Below are positions 1-8,227 of a stretch of 64,000 nucleotides of DNA, piece by piece (position 1 is the first letter of the stretch; each line of letters starts with the position of its first letter). Below the pieces are notes generated by a model that was not told the origin of the DNA, searched no databases, and saw nothing but the letters and a program-made list of their open reading frames with translations. Source of the DNA: Promicromonospora thailandica (lineage in GTDB: Bacteria > Actinomycetota > Actinomycetes > Actinomycetales > Cellulomonadaceae). The translations under genes were made by a program, and so were the position numbers. The DNA lies in the NCBI RefSeq assembly GCF_024171955.1, contig NZ_JAMTCS010000004.1, positions 310,001 to 374,000 of the forward strand, given 5' to 3'.

Positions 1-794
1 TTGAGGAGCACGAGGCGGCCGTCGTCGTCGATCAGGAGGGCCCGGGCGCCCTGCCGCACCACGACGGGCGGCACGGCGGCGGGGACGTCGTCGACGACGG
101 GCGCCTGGCGCAGGTAGCCCTCGAAGAACGGTCCGCCGGCGGCGTCGAGGGTCGCGCGGGCGACGTCGACCATGGCCTGGTCGTCGTACCGGGCGGTGAC
201 CCAGCGGGCCGCGAAGCCGGGGTCCCAGGCGCGCAGCTCGCGCAGCAGCCACTTGCCGCCACCGTCCCACCTTCCCGCGGCGGCCAGGGCCAGGTGCCCG
301 ACGCGCTCCCAGAGCATGGACCGCACCACGTCGGCCTCGCCGATGTCGCGCGCGTAGGCCAGGTCGTCGAGCAGGTCGGTCACCCCGTACCGCGCGTCCT
401 CCAGCACGGTCTCGGACGCCGGACCCGGGCCGGTCTCGACCAGCTCGCGGCACTCGGCCTGGAGCTCGGTGACCAGCGCGGCTTCGCCCGCGACGGGCAT
501 GCCGGTGGCGATCATCCGGGCCAGGGTCGGCTTGCGGCGAGCGGTCTCGTTGGCGATGAACCAGCGGTGGCCCGCCTCGGTGTTGACGAACAGCTCCACG
601 GGCCAGCCGCGCCAGCGGACGGCGTCGCGGTGGCCCACGGCGTCGTCCGGCACGCACACCACGATGTCCAGGTCGGAGCCCGCCGTGCGCGCTCCCGGGT
701 CGATCACGCTGCCGGCCAGCAGCGCCCACCGGGCCTCGGGATAACGGCCGGCGATCAGGGCGGCAGCATCAGCGACGGGGTCCACGGCGGCCAT
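1..794 (-). CDS. Nucleotidyltransferase-Nudix fusion protein, 3' end outside window
   Basis: Translation from the ATG at 794 gives an N-terminal nucleotidyltransferase core with the GS motif at residues 28-29 and a DLD acidic pair near 40-42 (LLAGSVIDPG then SDLDIVV), followed by a helical region like that of aminoglycoside-type nucleotidyltransferases. At about residue 248 the sequence RQGARALLIDDDGRLVLL is the typical opening strand of a Nudix hydrolase, so the protein appears to fuse the two domains. The frame stays open to base 1, so the Nudix box itself lies outside. The substrate cannot be told. The long repeat array lies directly upstream of this gene and may contain its promoter. Confidence 0.8.
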   Translation of the reverse strand, partial: MAAVDPVADAAALIAGRYPEARWALLAGSVIDPGARTAGSDLDIVVCVPDDAVGHRDAVRWRGWPVELFVNTEAGHRWFIANETARRKPTLARMIATGMPVAGEAALVTELQAECRELVETGPGPASETVLEDARYGVTDLLDDLAYARDIGEADVVRSMLWERVGHLALAAAGRWDGGGKWLLRELRAWDPGFAARWVTARYDDQAMVDVARATLDAAGGPFFEGYLRQAPVVDDVPAAVPPVVVRQGARALLIDDDGRLVLL

Positions 795-1071
795 CCTGCC
801 CCAGCGCCGCCCGGAAACCCATTCCCCTGGTGAACCCGGGTCGGCGCGCGGTGCCGCCCGGGTGAGATCTGGTGCCGCGACGCCCGACGAGGGTGGCGAC
901 CCCGCCCAGATCTGGTGGTCCGGCGGCGGGTGGGACCCTCGCTCCGCCGACATCTGGTGTCGCGTCGCCGGCCGGGACGGCGGCCCCGCCGAGATCTGGT
1001 GCGGCATCGCCGTCCGACCCGGGCGCTCTGCCCAGATCTGGTGGTCCGGCGGCGAGATCTGGTGTTCACTC

Positions 1072-1110
1072 CGAGATCTGGTAGCGCACTGCAAGATCTC
1101 AGCGCGAACA
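1072..1110. repeat. 39-bp symmetric element, copy 1
   Basis: This element starts CGAGATCTGGTAGCGCAC, runs into the inverted motif AAGATCTCAG and ends GCGCGAACA. It matches the element at 1266-1304 at 37 of 39 positions and marks the first point where the surrounding motifs change orientation. Confidence 0.8.
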
Positions 1111-1265
1111 CCAGACCTCGCCACCAGGCCACCAGATCTCGGCGGCCACCAGATGCCGGGGGCAGGCCACCGGCACGGCGCGGCATGCGGCACGGCAGAA
1201 GCCAGTGGGCACTCATCCGGCTCACCGAGATCTGGTGTCCCGCCGGCGAGATCTGGAGTTGACGT

Positions 1266-1304
1266 CGAGATCTGGTAGCGCACCGCCAGATCTCAGCGCG
1301 AACA
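1266..1304. repeat. 39-bp symmetric element, copy 2
   Basis: This second copy differs from the one at 1072-1110 at two positions only (T to C and A to C). It marks the second orientation switch of the AGATCTGG array, which suggests duplication of a larger unit containing forward motifs, the centre and inverted motifs. Confidence 0.8.
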
Positions 1305-1454
1305 CAAGATCTCGGCGGCGGGACACCAGATCTCAGCCGCCAGGCACCACATGTCAGCCGCGGGGGCCCAGATCTCGGCGCCGGACCACCAGATCTCAGC
1401 CGCCGGGCACCCCATGCCAGCCGGCGGGCACCAGATCTCGGTGGGCGTCCCAGA

Positions 1455-1949
1455 TCAGCGGGGTGCGTCCGTCGTGCGGGTGCGCTCGTAGTGGCGGCGG
1501 GCCTTCATGCGGTTGCCGCACAGCGCCATCGAGCACCAGCGCGCCCGGTTCGGCTTGCTGTGGTCGACGAGGAACCGTGCGCACTCGGTGTTGGCGCACG
1601 GGCGCAGCCGCCCGGGGCTGGACCGGCGCACCTCGTCCCACGCCAGCACCGCGCGGACGGCGGGACGGCGCGCGTCGGGCACGTCGAGCTCCCACGTCAC
1701 GTCGTCGTCGGTCACGACCGGGCGGCGCCGGACGCCGTCGAGCAGCGGGGCGAGCGCCGTCAGCGGGGCCTCGGCCCGCGACAGTGCCTGGAGCACCTCG
1801 CGCGCCTCGGCCGTCGCGCGCAGCTCCGCGGGCGTGCCGGTGCCGCCGTGGGCGCGCAGCCAGTCGGCGTCGAGCTCGTCGCGCGCCGCGCCGTCGACCA
1901 CGGGCGTGCTGTTGAGCAGGTCGAGCAGGAATGTCTCGTCGGCTACCAC
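1455..1949 (-). CDS. CGNR zinc-finger transcriptional regulator
   Basis: This is a 164-residue protein of the ABATE/CGNR type. The N-terminal two thirds is a helical putative ligand-sensing domain. The C-terminus holds the zinc finger: Cys in LRPCANTEC, then WCSMALCGNR, giving the CX4C...CX4CGNR pattern that names the family and binds DNA. The GTG start at 1949 is preceded by a good ribosome-binding site (GGAGG, six bases upstream). It diverges from the alpha/beta hydrolase at 2034, with only 84 bases between them, so it is likely to regulate that gene and itself. Confidence 0.85.
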   Translation of the reverse strand: MVADETFLLDLLNSTPVVDGAARDELDADWLRAHGGTGTPAELRATAEAREVLQALSRAEAPLTALAPLLDGVRRRPVVTDDDVTWELDVPDARRPAVRAVLAWDEVRRSSPGRLRPCANTECARFLVDHSKPNRARWCSMALCGNRMKARRHYERTRTTDAPR

Positions 1950-2033
1950 ACCTAACCTCCAAAGTTCACTTGACAGGTTACACGATCACATGCTTCCGTT
2001 TCTAACCATCCACAGCAACGAAAGGGGTTAGAC
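1950..2033. promoter_or_regulatory. Divergent promoter region with paired TAACC/GGTTA sites
   Basis: The spacer between the CGNR gene and the hydrolase contains a forward TTGACA at 1970-1975, a good -35 element, and four copies of TAACC or its complement. These form two inverted pairs: AACCT 1954-1958 with AGGTT 1975-1979, and CTAACC 2002-2007 with GGTTAG 2026-2031. The second pair overlaps the hydrolase ribosome-binding site (GAAAGGGG). The arrangement looks like two operators, probably for the adjacent CGNR regulator. That link is inferred. Confidence 0.5.
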
Positions 2034-2909
2034 ATGAGCGCCGTCCACCACCGCTGGGCCACCGTCGCCGGGCACGAGCTCTTCTACCGGGAGGCCGGAC
2101 CGGCCGACGCACCCACGATCGTGCTGCTGCACGGCTTCCCCGCCGGGTCGCACATGTTCCGCGAGCTGATCCCCCGGCTCGCCGACCGGTACCACGTCGT
2201 CGCGCCGGACCACCTCGGGTTCGGCCTGTCCGACGCGCCGCCCGCCGACCAGGTCGGCTACACGTTCGACCTGCTCACCGACCTGACCCAGCAGCTGCTC
2301 GGGCAGCTCGGCGTCACCCGGTACGCGATCTACGTGCAGGACTACGGCGCGCCCGTCGGCTGGCGGCTCGCGCTGCGCGACCCGGAGGCGGTCACCGCGA
2401 TCGTCACGCAGAACGGCAACGGCTACGAGGAGGGCTTCGTCGAGGAGTTCTGGGGTCCGGTCCGCGACCTCTGGCGCGAGCGCACACCGCAGACCGAGGA
2501 CGGCGTCCGCGGCGCCCTGAGCCTGGAGTCGATCCGCTGGCAGTACCTGACCGGCGAGCCGGACCCGACGCTCGTCAGCCCGGACACCTGGCACCACGAC
2601 CACGCGCTCGTGTCCCGGCCGGGCAACGAGGCGATCCAGATCGACCTCTTCGCCGACTACGCCACCAACCCGCCGCTGTACCCGCGCCTGCACCAGTACC
2701 TGCGCGACAGCGGCGTGCCCGTGCTGGCGGTGTGGGGCCGCAACGACGAGATCTTCGGCCCCGCCGGGGCGAAGGCGTTCGCGCGCGACGCGCACGACGC
2801 CGAGATCCACCTGCTCGACGGCGGGCACTTCCTCCTGGAGAGCTCGGGCGCCGAGGTGGCCCGGCTCATGCTGGACTTCCTCGACCGCCGCCTCCGCCCG
2901 GCCGCCTGA
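2034..2909 (+). CDS. Alpha/beta hydrolase, haloalkane-dehalogenase/epoxide-hydrolase-like
   Basis: This is a 291-residue cytosolic alpha/beta hydrolase. It has the oxyanion HGFPAG motif at 33-38, a nucleophile elbow VQDYGAPVG with Asp103 in place of the usual Ser, and the catalytic His265 in LDGGHFLLE after an acidic WGRNDEIFG strand. An Asp nucleophile is typical of haloalkane dehalogenases and epoxide hydrolases, so C-X or ether-ring hydrolysis is more likely than ester hydrolysis. The substrate is unknown. It is controlled by a promoter shared with the divergent CGNR regulator. Confidence 0.85.
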   Translation: MSAVHHRWATVAGHELFYREAGPADAPTIVLLHGFPAGSHMFRELIPRLADRYHVVAPDHLGFGLSDAPPADQVGYTFDLLTDLTQQLLGQLGVTRYAIYVQDYGAPVGWRLALRDPEAVTAIVTQNGNGYEEGFVEEFWGPVRDLWRERTPQTEDGVRGALSLESIRWQYLTGEPDPTLVSPDTWHHDHALVSRPGNEAIQIDLFADYATNPPLYPRLHQYLRDSGVPVLAVWGRNDEIFGPAGAKAFARDAHDAEIHLLDGGHFLLESSGAEVARLMLDFLDRRLRPAA

Positions 2910-2923
2910 CCGGACGGCGCGCC

Positions 2924-3631
2924 TCAGGACGGCGGAGCCGCCGGCCCGTACACCGCTGCAGGGGCCCCGGTCACCAGCGCCCAGTACCGGTCGCCGTACG
3001 ACCAGTGCCACCACTCGGTGGGGTAGTTGACCAGGCCGGCCGAACCGAGGGCGTGCGCCAGCACGTCGCGCAGCGCGCGGGCCTCGGGCGAGATGTCGGG
3101 CGCGCCGAAGTAGCAGCGGCCGCCGGACTGCTCCGGCGTCGCGTCGATCGGGGTGCCCATGTCGAGCGGCCCGTTCGCGTCGGCGAGCGTGAGGTCGGTC
3201 GCGGCGCCGGCCACGTGGGGCGCCACGGCGATCGGCGACACGAACCGGCTGGTCAGCACCTCGAGCTGGTCCGCGTCGATGCCGGGATGCTCGGCGCGGA
3301 CCTCGGCGGCGTAGGTGTCGATGATGCGCTGCTGGTCGGCCGGGTGCCGGTGGCCCTCGACCACCTCCAGGCGCAGGCCGTCCGGCAGCATCCCCTGGGC
3401 ACGCAGCAGCCGCCGCGCGACGCCCTCGCGGACCAGTGCCCCGGCCGGGCCGAAGCTCTCGTCGAGCACCACCAGGGGCTCGTCGCTCTCCTCGACGCCG
3501 ATCGCGGAGACCCGCGAGTCGGACAGGAGGACGATCTCGCCGTCGCCGTCCGGGGCGGGCAGCGTCGCGACGCGCGGCGTGTTCGCGGTACCCGGGGAGA
3601 CGGACGACGTACCGGACAGGCTGGATGTCAT
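2924..3631 (-). CDS. D-alanyl-D-alanine dipeptidase, VanX-like (M15D)
   Basis: This 235-residue zinc peptidase carries the M15D signature. His139 and Asp146 sit in APHVAGAATDLTL (the SxHxxGxAxD motif), and Glu206 and His209 in EWWHWSYGD are the catalytic base and third zinc ligand. Enzymes of this family hydrolyse D-Ala-D-Ala dipeptide. In VanX they remove the normal wall precursor; elsewhere they recycle D-Ala. No signal peptide is evident, so it should act in the cytoplasm. Its ATG overlaps the CapA stop codon (ATGA), making it the last gene of the coupled racemase, membrane protein, CapA, dipeptidase unit. Confidence 0.85.
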   Translation of the reverse strand: MTSSLSGTSSVSPGTANTPRVATLPAPDGDGEIVLLSDSRVSAIGVEESDEPLVVLDESFGPAGALVREGVARRLLRAQGMLPDGLRLEVVEGHRHPADQQRIIDTYAAEVRAEHPGIDADQLEVLTSRFVSPIAVAPHVAGAATDLTLADANGPLDMGTPIDATPEQSGGRCYFGAPDISPEARALRDVLAHALGSAGLVNYPTEWWHWSYGDRYWALVTGAPAAVYGPAAPPS

Positions 3632-4665
3632 GACTCTCCTGACAGGTCGGCGCAGGCGCGCAGCTCGTCGAAGTTGTGCCGGGCCAGGTCGGCGCGCCAG
3701 CCGCGGAGCACCTCGGGCTGGCCGGTCGGGGTCATCACGGTCGGCACGAACTCCGACCCGGTCACCTCGCGCCCCTGGACGGTCAGCCGGAGCACGCCGG
3801 CACGGGCGCTGTAGGGCTCGTCGAGCCCCTCGCTGTACCAGAGGAAGTTGCCCAGGCCGTAGGCCACGTAGGCGTCGCCGAGGTGCCCGGCGCCCTGCAG
3901 CACATGGGCGTGGGCGCCGACGATCACGTCGGCCCCGGCGTCAACCAGGCCCTGCGCGAAGGCGGCCTGGCGACCGGTCGGGCACTGGTCGTACTCGGCA
4001 CCCCAGTGCGGCAGCACCACGACGAGGTCGCTCTCGGCGCGCGCGGCGCGCACCGCGGCGTACGCGCGCTCGGTGTCGAACGCCATGGCCATGCCCGCGC
4101 GGTCCGGGGTCGCCGCCCACTCCTCGGCGAGGTCGTCGACCTGGCTGAACGCGAGGATCGCGACGTCGACGCCCTGGACGGTGCGGTGCACGGGCGTGAA
4201 CGCCGCGTCGATGTCCGGGCCCACGCCCACCGTGTCCAGACCGCCCGCGGCGGCCTTGCGCGCGGTGTCGGCGAGGCCGGGCTGCCCGTAGTCCAGCGTG
4301 TGGTTGTTGGCCAGGCTGACGACGTCGATCCCGGCCTCGGTCAGCGCGGGCACCGCGGTGTCCGGCGCCCGGAAGAGGTAGTTCTTGTCCTCGGGGACGC
4401 CGCGCGACGTGATCGGCGTCTCGAGGTTCACGATCGTGAGGTCGCCGTCGGAGAGCTCCTCGGCCACCGGGCCGAAGGCGGTGGCCGGGTCGGTGAGCAG
4501 CTCGGCCACGCGGTCCTCGAAGTGCACGTCGCCCGCGAAGGTCAGCGTGATCTCGGGCGGCTCGGCCGGCTCGGACGCGTCGGACGCGGTGGCGCACCCC
4601 GCCACGGCGAGCAGGGCGACGCCCGCGACGAGCGCGGCGAGCGGGCGCCGGGTGCGGACGTTCAT
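3628..4665 (-). CDS. CapA/PgsA-family lipoprotein, metallophosphatase-like
   Basis: This 345-residue protein has a lipoprotein signal peptide with lipobox VAGC at Cys24. A CapA (poly-gamma-glutamate synthesis) domain follows with its metal-binding motifs: AGDVHFED, NLETPI, NNHTLD, HWGAEYD and GAHAHVLQG. It should sit on the outside of the membrane. CapA proteins resemble calcineurin-type phosphoesterases and are linked to capsule or wall polymers. The ATG at 4665 overlaps the stop of the upstream membrane protein (ATGA), and its own stop overlaps the dipeptidase start. Its place in a D-amino-acid operon suggests a wall-related role, but the substrate is not evident. Confidence 0.8.
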   Translation of the reverse strand: MNVRTRRPLAALVAGVALLAVAGCATASDASEPAEPPEITLTFAGDVHFEDRVAELLTDPATAFGPVAEELSDGDLTIVNLETPITSRGVPEDKNYLFRAPDTAVPALTEAGIDVVSLANNHTLDYGQPGLADTARKAAAGGLDTVGVGPDIDAAFTPVHRTVQGVDVAILAFSQVDDLAEEWAATPDRAGMAMAFDTERAYAAVRAARAESDLVVVLPHWGAEYDQCPTGRQAAFAQGLVDAGADVIVGAHAHVLQGAGHLGDAYVAYGLGNFLWYSEGLDEPYSARAGVLRLTVQGREVTGSEFVPTVMTPTGQPEVLRGWRADLARHNFDELRACADLSGES

Positions 4666-5693
4666 CGGTCCACCTCGGTGAGAGCCTCCGGGAGAGCGGG
4701 CGCGGGGTCCGCGCCGGGGTCGGGTCGAGCGGGGTCGGCGCCCCGCGGGCGGAGGCGCCGGAGCACGACGTGCACGAGCGCCGTGGCCACCACGCCGCAC
4801 AGCACGACGACGGCGGTCAGCACCACCGGCTCCAGCAGCGCCACCGCGTACTGCGGCCCCTGCCCCACGTACCCGAGCCGGGCCAGCGCCTCGCTGTCGA
4901 TCAGCGCGAGCACCGGGATCATGGCCAGGTACGTCGCGACGGCCGCGCCGCCCACCCGGGCGAGGCCGCGGCTGCCGAACCGGCCCGCCGAGAACCGGTC
5001 CACCAGGGTCAGCGCGAACGGCAGCACCGCGAGGCCGGCCACCACGACGGCGAGCGCGTCGGGGAACCGCGGCACCCCCAGCACCGAGGCACCGACGAGC
5101 GCGACGGCGCCCCGCTGGGCCAGGGCCCACCGGCCTGCGCCGTCCGCCAGCCGGTCGGCCACCGGGCCGAGCCGCAGGCCCGCCATGAGGAAGACCAGGA
5201 ACGTCACCGCGGGCGTCAGCAGCGTGAGCGCCGCGAGGCCCAGCACGAGCACCGCCGTCGGCAGGCGCCAGGTCAGCCGCGCCACCACGGGCGCGAGCGC
5301 GAGCGACCACAGCAGCGAGTACTCGGGCGGGGGCAGCAGCACGAGCGGGACGATCTCCGCCAGCCCGCGCGCGGGGATGCCCGTGAACCCGGAGTTGAAC
5401 TGCCGCAGCACGGCGAGCGTGAACCCGAGCCACGCGACGTGCGCCACGAGCAGCGGCACCGCCCAGCCGAGCAGCAGGGAGCGCCAGCTCCCGATGGCCG
5501 GCCGCTCGACGGCCCGGCCGAGCGAGGTCAGCAGCAGGGGCAGGCCGAGCACGCCGAGCACGGCGCCCAGCCACCACCACACGACGGGGACGGGCAGGTC
5601 GATGGTCCAGGCCACCTGGAGGTAGTGGCGGTCCACGGCGTAGGCGGCGACGACGGCGACCACGCCGACGGCCGCGCTGGTCGTCCGCGTCAC
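4662..5693 (-). CDS. Polytopic membrane protein, degenerate acyltransferase-3-like
   Basis: This 343-residue protein has about nine or ten hydrophobic segments and an acidic, Pro-rich tail. It aligns with the acyltransferase encoded at 8224-9426: the stretch RHYLQVAWTIDLPVPVVWWW matches MKMYLTIDWHLPVPLPGLW, and SLALAPVVARLTWRLPTAV matches ALALYFVIAKVTRKLPTWA. The catalytic-type His of the paralogue (LWHV) is Ala-Tyr here, so acyl transfer is doubtful. VanT serine racemases carry a membrane domain of this type at their N-terminus. Here it is a separate gene whose GTG start overlaps the racemase stop (GTGA). It may anchor or transport for the racemase; this is inference. Confidence 0.65.
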   Translation of the reverse strand: MTRTTSAAVGVVAVVAAYAVDRHYLQVAWTIDLPVPVVWWWLGAVLGVLGLPLLLTSLGRAVERPAIGSWRSLLLGWAVPLLVAHVAWLGFTLAVLRQFNSGFTGIPARGLAEIVPLVLLPPPEYSLLWSLALAPVVARLTWRLPTAVLVLGLAALTLLTPAVTFLVFLMAGLRLGPVADRLADGAGRWALAQRGAVALVGASVLGVPRFPDALAVVVAGLAVLPFALTLVDRFSAGRFGSRGLARVGGAAVATYLAMIPVLALIDSEALARLGYVGQGPQYAVALLEPVVLTAVVVLCGVVATALVHVVLRRLRPRGADPARPDPGADPAPALPEALTEVDR

Positions 5694-6856
5694 GGCTGCG
5701 GCTCGTAACGTCGCGGCACGCGTGCTCCGATCCCGGTGAGGATGTCGTTCGTGTTGGTGCCGGCCCAGCGCGCCCAGTCGTGCACGGTGGGTTCGCCGTG
5801 GTCGCCGGGGCCGAACATGACGGCGACGTCGCCCGCCCGCACGGGCAGGTCGCCGACGTCGAGCACCACCTGGTCCATGGCGACACGGCCCGCGACCGGG
5901 CAGCGCACGCCGTTGAGGAGGAACTCGGCCACACCGGCGGCCTGGCGCGGCACGCCGTCGGCGAAACCGAGCGGGACGAGCGCGAGCGTGGTCTCGGTGC
6001 TGGTCACGTAGTCGAGGCCGTAGTTGACGCCGGTGCCGGCGGGGACGCGCTTGGTGAGCAGCACCTGGGCGCGCACGGTCATGGCGGGGCGCAGCCCGTG
6101 CTTCTCCCCCGGCACGGGCTCGACGCCGTACAGGCCGATGCCGACGCGCTGCAGGTCGAACCGGCTGCGCGGCACGCGCAGCGCGGCGGCCGAGTTGGCG
6201 ACGTGGACGATCTCCGGCTCGAGCCCGGCGTCGGCCGCGAGGCGGCGCGCCACGTCGAAGGAGTCGAGCTGCTCGGGCAGCCCGTGCATGTCGGGCTCCT
6301 CGGCGCTGGCCAGGTGCGACCAGATGCCGCGCACGTGCACGGCGCCCTCGCGGTGCAGCGCGCTCGCGCGCTCGAACAGCGCGGGCCAGTCGTCGCTGAG
6401 CGCGCCGCCGCGGGACATGCCCGTGTCGAGCTTGAGGTGCACGTTCGCCACGGTCAGGGTGGCCCGGGCGGCCTCGGCGACGGCGTCCAGCGCCTCGACC
6501 GTGGCCACGGACACGTCGATGCCCGCGAGCAGCACCTTCTCGAAGGCCTGCCCGGGCGGGTACATCCAGATCAGCACGGGCGCGGTGATCCCGTCGGCGC
6601 GCAGCGCGAGGGCCTCCGTGGCGCCGGCCACGCCGAGCCACGTGGCGCCGCCGGCGAGCGCGGCGCGGGCCGCGCGCGTGGCACCGTGACCGAACCCGTT
6701 GGCCTTGACGATCGCCATCACGTCGGACCCGGTCCGCTCGACGAAGGTGCGGGCGTTGTGCGCGATGGCGTCCAGATCGACAACCGCCTCCGCCATCGTG
6801 TCCATGGGCCGGGAGATCGTGTCCGTCACCCGTGGAGGGGGAGTCGGTACTTGCAC
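5690..6856 (-). CDS. PLP-dependent alanine/serine racemase, VanT-like
   Basis: This is an alanine-racemase fold enzyme with PLP Lys51 in IVKANGFGHG and catalytic Tyr279 in GVNYGLDY. Near the C-terminus, GTNTNDILTGIGARVPR aligns without gaps to the TINYEVPCTISYRVPR stretch of Geobacillus alanine racemase. This places Asn370 at the position of Tyr354. In VanT serine racemases that Tyr is also Asn and favours L-Ser, so D-Ser formation is plausible here. I chose the GTG at 6856 because GGAAGGG lies seven bases upstream. A GTG at 6886 and ATGs at 6805 and 6796 are alternatives. It is the first gene of a four-gene coupled operon. Confidence 0.85.
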   Translation of the reverse strand: MQVPTPPPRVTDTISRPMDTMAEAVVDLDAIAHNARTFVERTGSDVMAIVKANGFGHGATRAARAALAGGATWLGVAGATEALALRADGITAPVLIWMYPPGQAFEKVLLAGIDVSVATVEALDAVAEAARATLTVANVHLKLDTGMSRGGALSDDWPALFERASALHREGAVHVRGIWSHLASAEEPDMHGLPEQLDSFDVARRLAADAGLEPEIVHVANSAAALRVPRSRFDLQRVGIGLYGVEPVPGEKHGLRPAMTVRAQVLLTKRVPAGTGVNYGLDYVTSTETTLALVPLGFADGVPRQAAGVAEFLLNGVRCPVAGRVAMDQVVLDVGDLPVRAGDVAVMFGPGDHGEPTVHDWARWAGTNTNDILTGIGARVPRRYEPQP

Positions 6857-7132
6857 GGCGGCACCCTTCCGGAGGTTCCTGCTCACACTCCAGTCCGATC
6901 AGTGGTCATCCCGGTGATCAGACGGGGAGCAGGCACCCGATCTCAGACGTCAGCAGGAGGGACCGAGTCTAGGGTATTTTCTCCGGTGAGCCGTGAACCG
7001 AGCACAAAGTGACCTTCAGGTCGAGCGGCGCCATGCACGAGGATCCGGGCCCGGGGTGCTGACGCTCCCTGTCGTGCGCGGCCGCCGAGGCCGTCGTCGC
7101 GTGACCGGACATGACCTTGGATTGAGATACAG
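6857..7132. promoter_or_regulatory. Divergent promoter region of racemase operon and ddl
   Basis: This spacer separates the racemase operon from the divergent ligase gene. It contains an AT-richer core (GGGTATTTTCTCC near 6972-6984) unlike the surrounding DNA, with TACCCT or TAGACT as possible -10 elements on the minus strand, and TGATCA-type inverted sequence near 6913-6921. I cannot assign exact promoters. The shared region suggests the two units are co-regulated. Confidence 0.4.
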
Positions 7133-8227
7133 ATGTCGAGAAGAACCCGTGTCGTCGTGCTGTTCGGCGGACGCAACACCGAGCACGAGGTGTCCTGCCG
7201 CTCCGCCGCCAGCGCCGTGCAGCACCTGGACCGCACCCGCTACGAGGTGGTGCCGGTCCGGATCACGACCACGGGGCACTGGGTGGTGGGCGCCGCCCTC
7301 GGCGAGCCGGACGGGACGCAGCCCGCCGTCGACGACGTCGCCCTGCGCGCCATGACGCCCGAGCCCGCCGTGCTGCCGACCATGGCCGAGACCCTGGCCC
7401 GCGCCCTCGACGCGATGCGCGACGCCGACGTGGTGCTGCCGATCCTGCACGGCCCGTACGGCGAGGACGGCACGGTGCAGAGCGTGCTCGAGCTGGCCGG
7501 CGTGCCCTACATGGGCAGCGGCGTGCTGGCGAGCGCGACCAGCATGGACAAGGACTTCACCAAGCGGATCCTCGCGAGCCGCGGCATCCCCGTGGCGCCC
7601 GGCGCGGTGCTGCTCACCCCGGACGACGAGCTCTCGCCGGAGGACCTGGAGCGGATCGGCCTGCCCGCCTTCGTCAAGCCGTCGCGCGGCGGTTCCAGCG
7701 TCGGCGTCACGCGCGTGGACGACTGGGCCCAGCTCCCGGCCGCGCTGGCCACCGCCCGCGAGAGCGACACCAAGGTGCTGGTCGAGGCCGGGGTGCCGGG
7801 CCGCGAGATCGACCTCGGCGTGCTGGAGCTGCCCGACGGCCGCGTGGTCACCAGCCCGCCGCTGGAGATCAAGGTGGGCGAGGAGCACGGCTGGTTCGAC
7901 TACGAGGCCAAGTACGAGGCCGGCATCACCGACTTCGTCGTGCCCGCGGACCTCGACCCGCGCATCGCCGAGCAGCTGTCGTCCGTCGCGCTCGAGGTGT
8001 TCCGCGAGCTGGGCTGCTCGGGCCTGCTCCGCGTGGACTTCTTCCTGCCCGAGGTCGACGGCGAGGTGGTGCCGACGGTCAACGAGGTCAACACCATCCC
8101 CGGCCTGACCGCGATGTCGCAGTTCCCGCGCATGTGGCGGGCGGCCGGCACCGACTACCCCGAGCTGCTGGACATCCTCATCGAGACGGCACGCACCCGC
8201 GGGCCGGTACCCGCCGTCCTGTCGTGA
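7133..8227 (+). CDS. ddl: D-alanine--D-alanine ligase
   Basis: This 364-residue ATP-grasp ligase joins two D-Ala (or D-Ala and another D-amino acid) for peptidoglycan precursors. Visible motifs are FGGRNTEHEVSCRSA at the N-terminus, HGPYGEDGTVQ, KPSRGGSSVGV and the metal-binding NEVNTIPGLT near the C-terminus. The omega-loop reads HGWFDYEAKY, keeping the Lys-Tyr pair usual in D-Ala-D-Ala ligases rather than the His of VanA-type D-Lac ligases; the leading Phe is shared with some D-Ser ligases. It is divergent from the racemase operon and its stop overlaps the acyltransferase start (GTGA). Confidence 0.9.
   Translation: MSRRTRVVVLFGGRNTEHEVSCRSAASAVQHLDRTRYEVVPVRITTTGHWVVGAALGEPDGTQPAVDDVALRAMTPEPAVLPTMAETLARALDAMRDADVVLPILHGPYGEDGTVQSVLELAGVPYMGSGVLASATSMDKDFTKRILASRGIPVAPGAVLLTPDDELSPEDLERIGLPAFVKPSRGGSSVGVTRVDDWAQLPAALATARESDTKVLVEAGVPGREIDLGVLELPDGRVVTSPPLEIKVGEEHGWFDYEAKYEAGITDFVVPADLDPRIAEQLSSVALEVFRELGCSGLLRVDFFLPEVDGEVVPTVNEVNTIPGLTAMSQFPRMWRAAGTDYPELLDILIETARTRGPVPAVLS

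Larger units (their letters stand above)
862..1455. repeat. Intergenic array of AGATCTGG motifs with orientation switches
   Basis: Between the nucleotidyltransferase gene and the CGNR gene there is no convincing ORF. Instead the motif AGATCTGGTG, or its reverse complement CACCAGATCT, occurs about 15 times, with degenerate copies (ACATCTGG, CCAGACCT, CCAGATGCC) between. Copies read forward from 865 to about 1080, flip to reverse, then repeat the forward-to-reverse pattern from about 1227 to 1440. Flanking bases are often GGCGGC or GCCGCC. The flips coincide with two near-identical 39-bp elements. The function is unknown: a decayed MITE-like cluster, a protein-binding array or a structured transcript are all possible. 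Confidence 0.85.

Noticed and set aside
862-1455. CRISPR-like array
   Set aside because: The repeats are short (about 10 bases), change orientation and lack even spacers, and no cas gene is near.
3676-5625. Long plus-strand open frame opposite the CapA and membrane-protein genes
   Set aside because: This is a shadow frame in very GC-rich DNA. Its composition is Arg/Gly/Val/His-rich without domains, while the minus strand has clear families.
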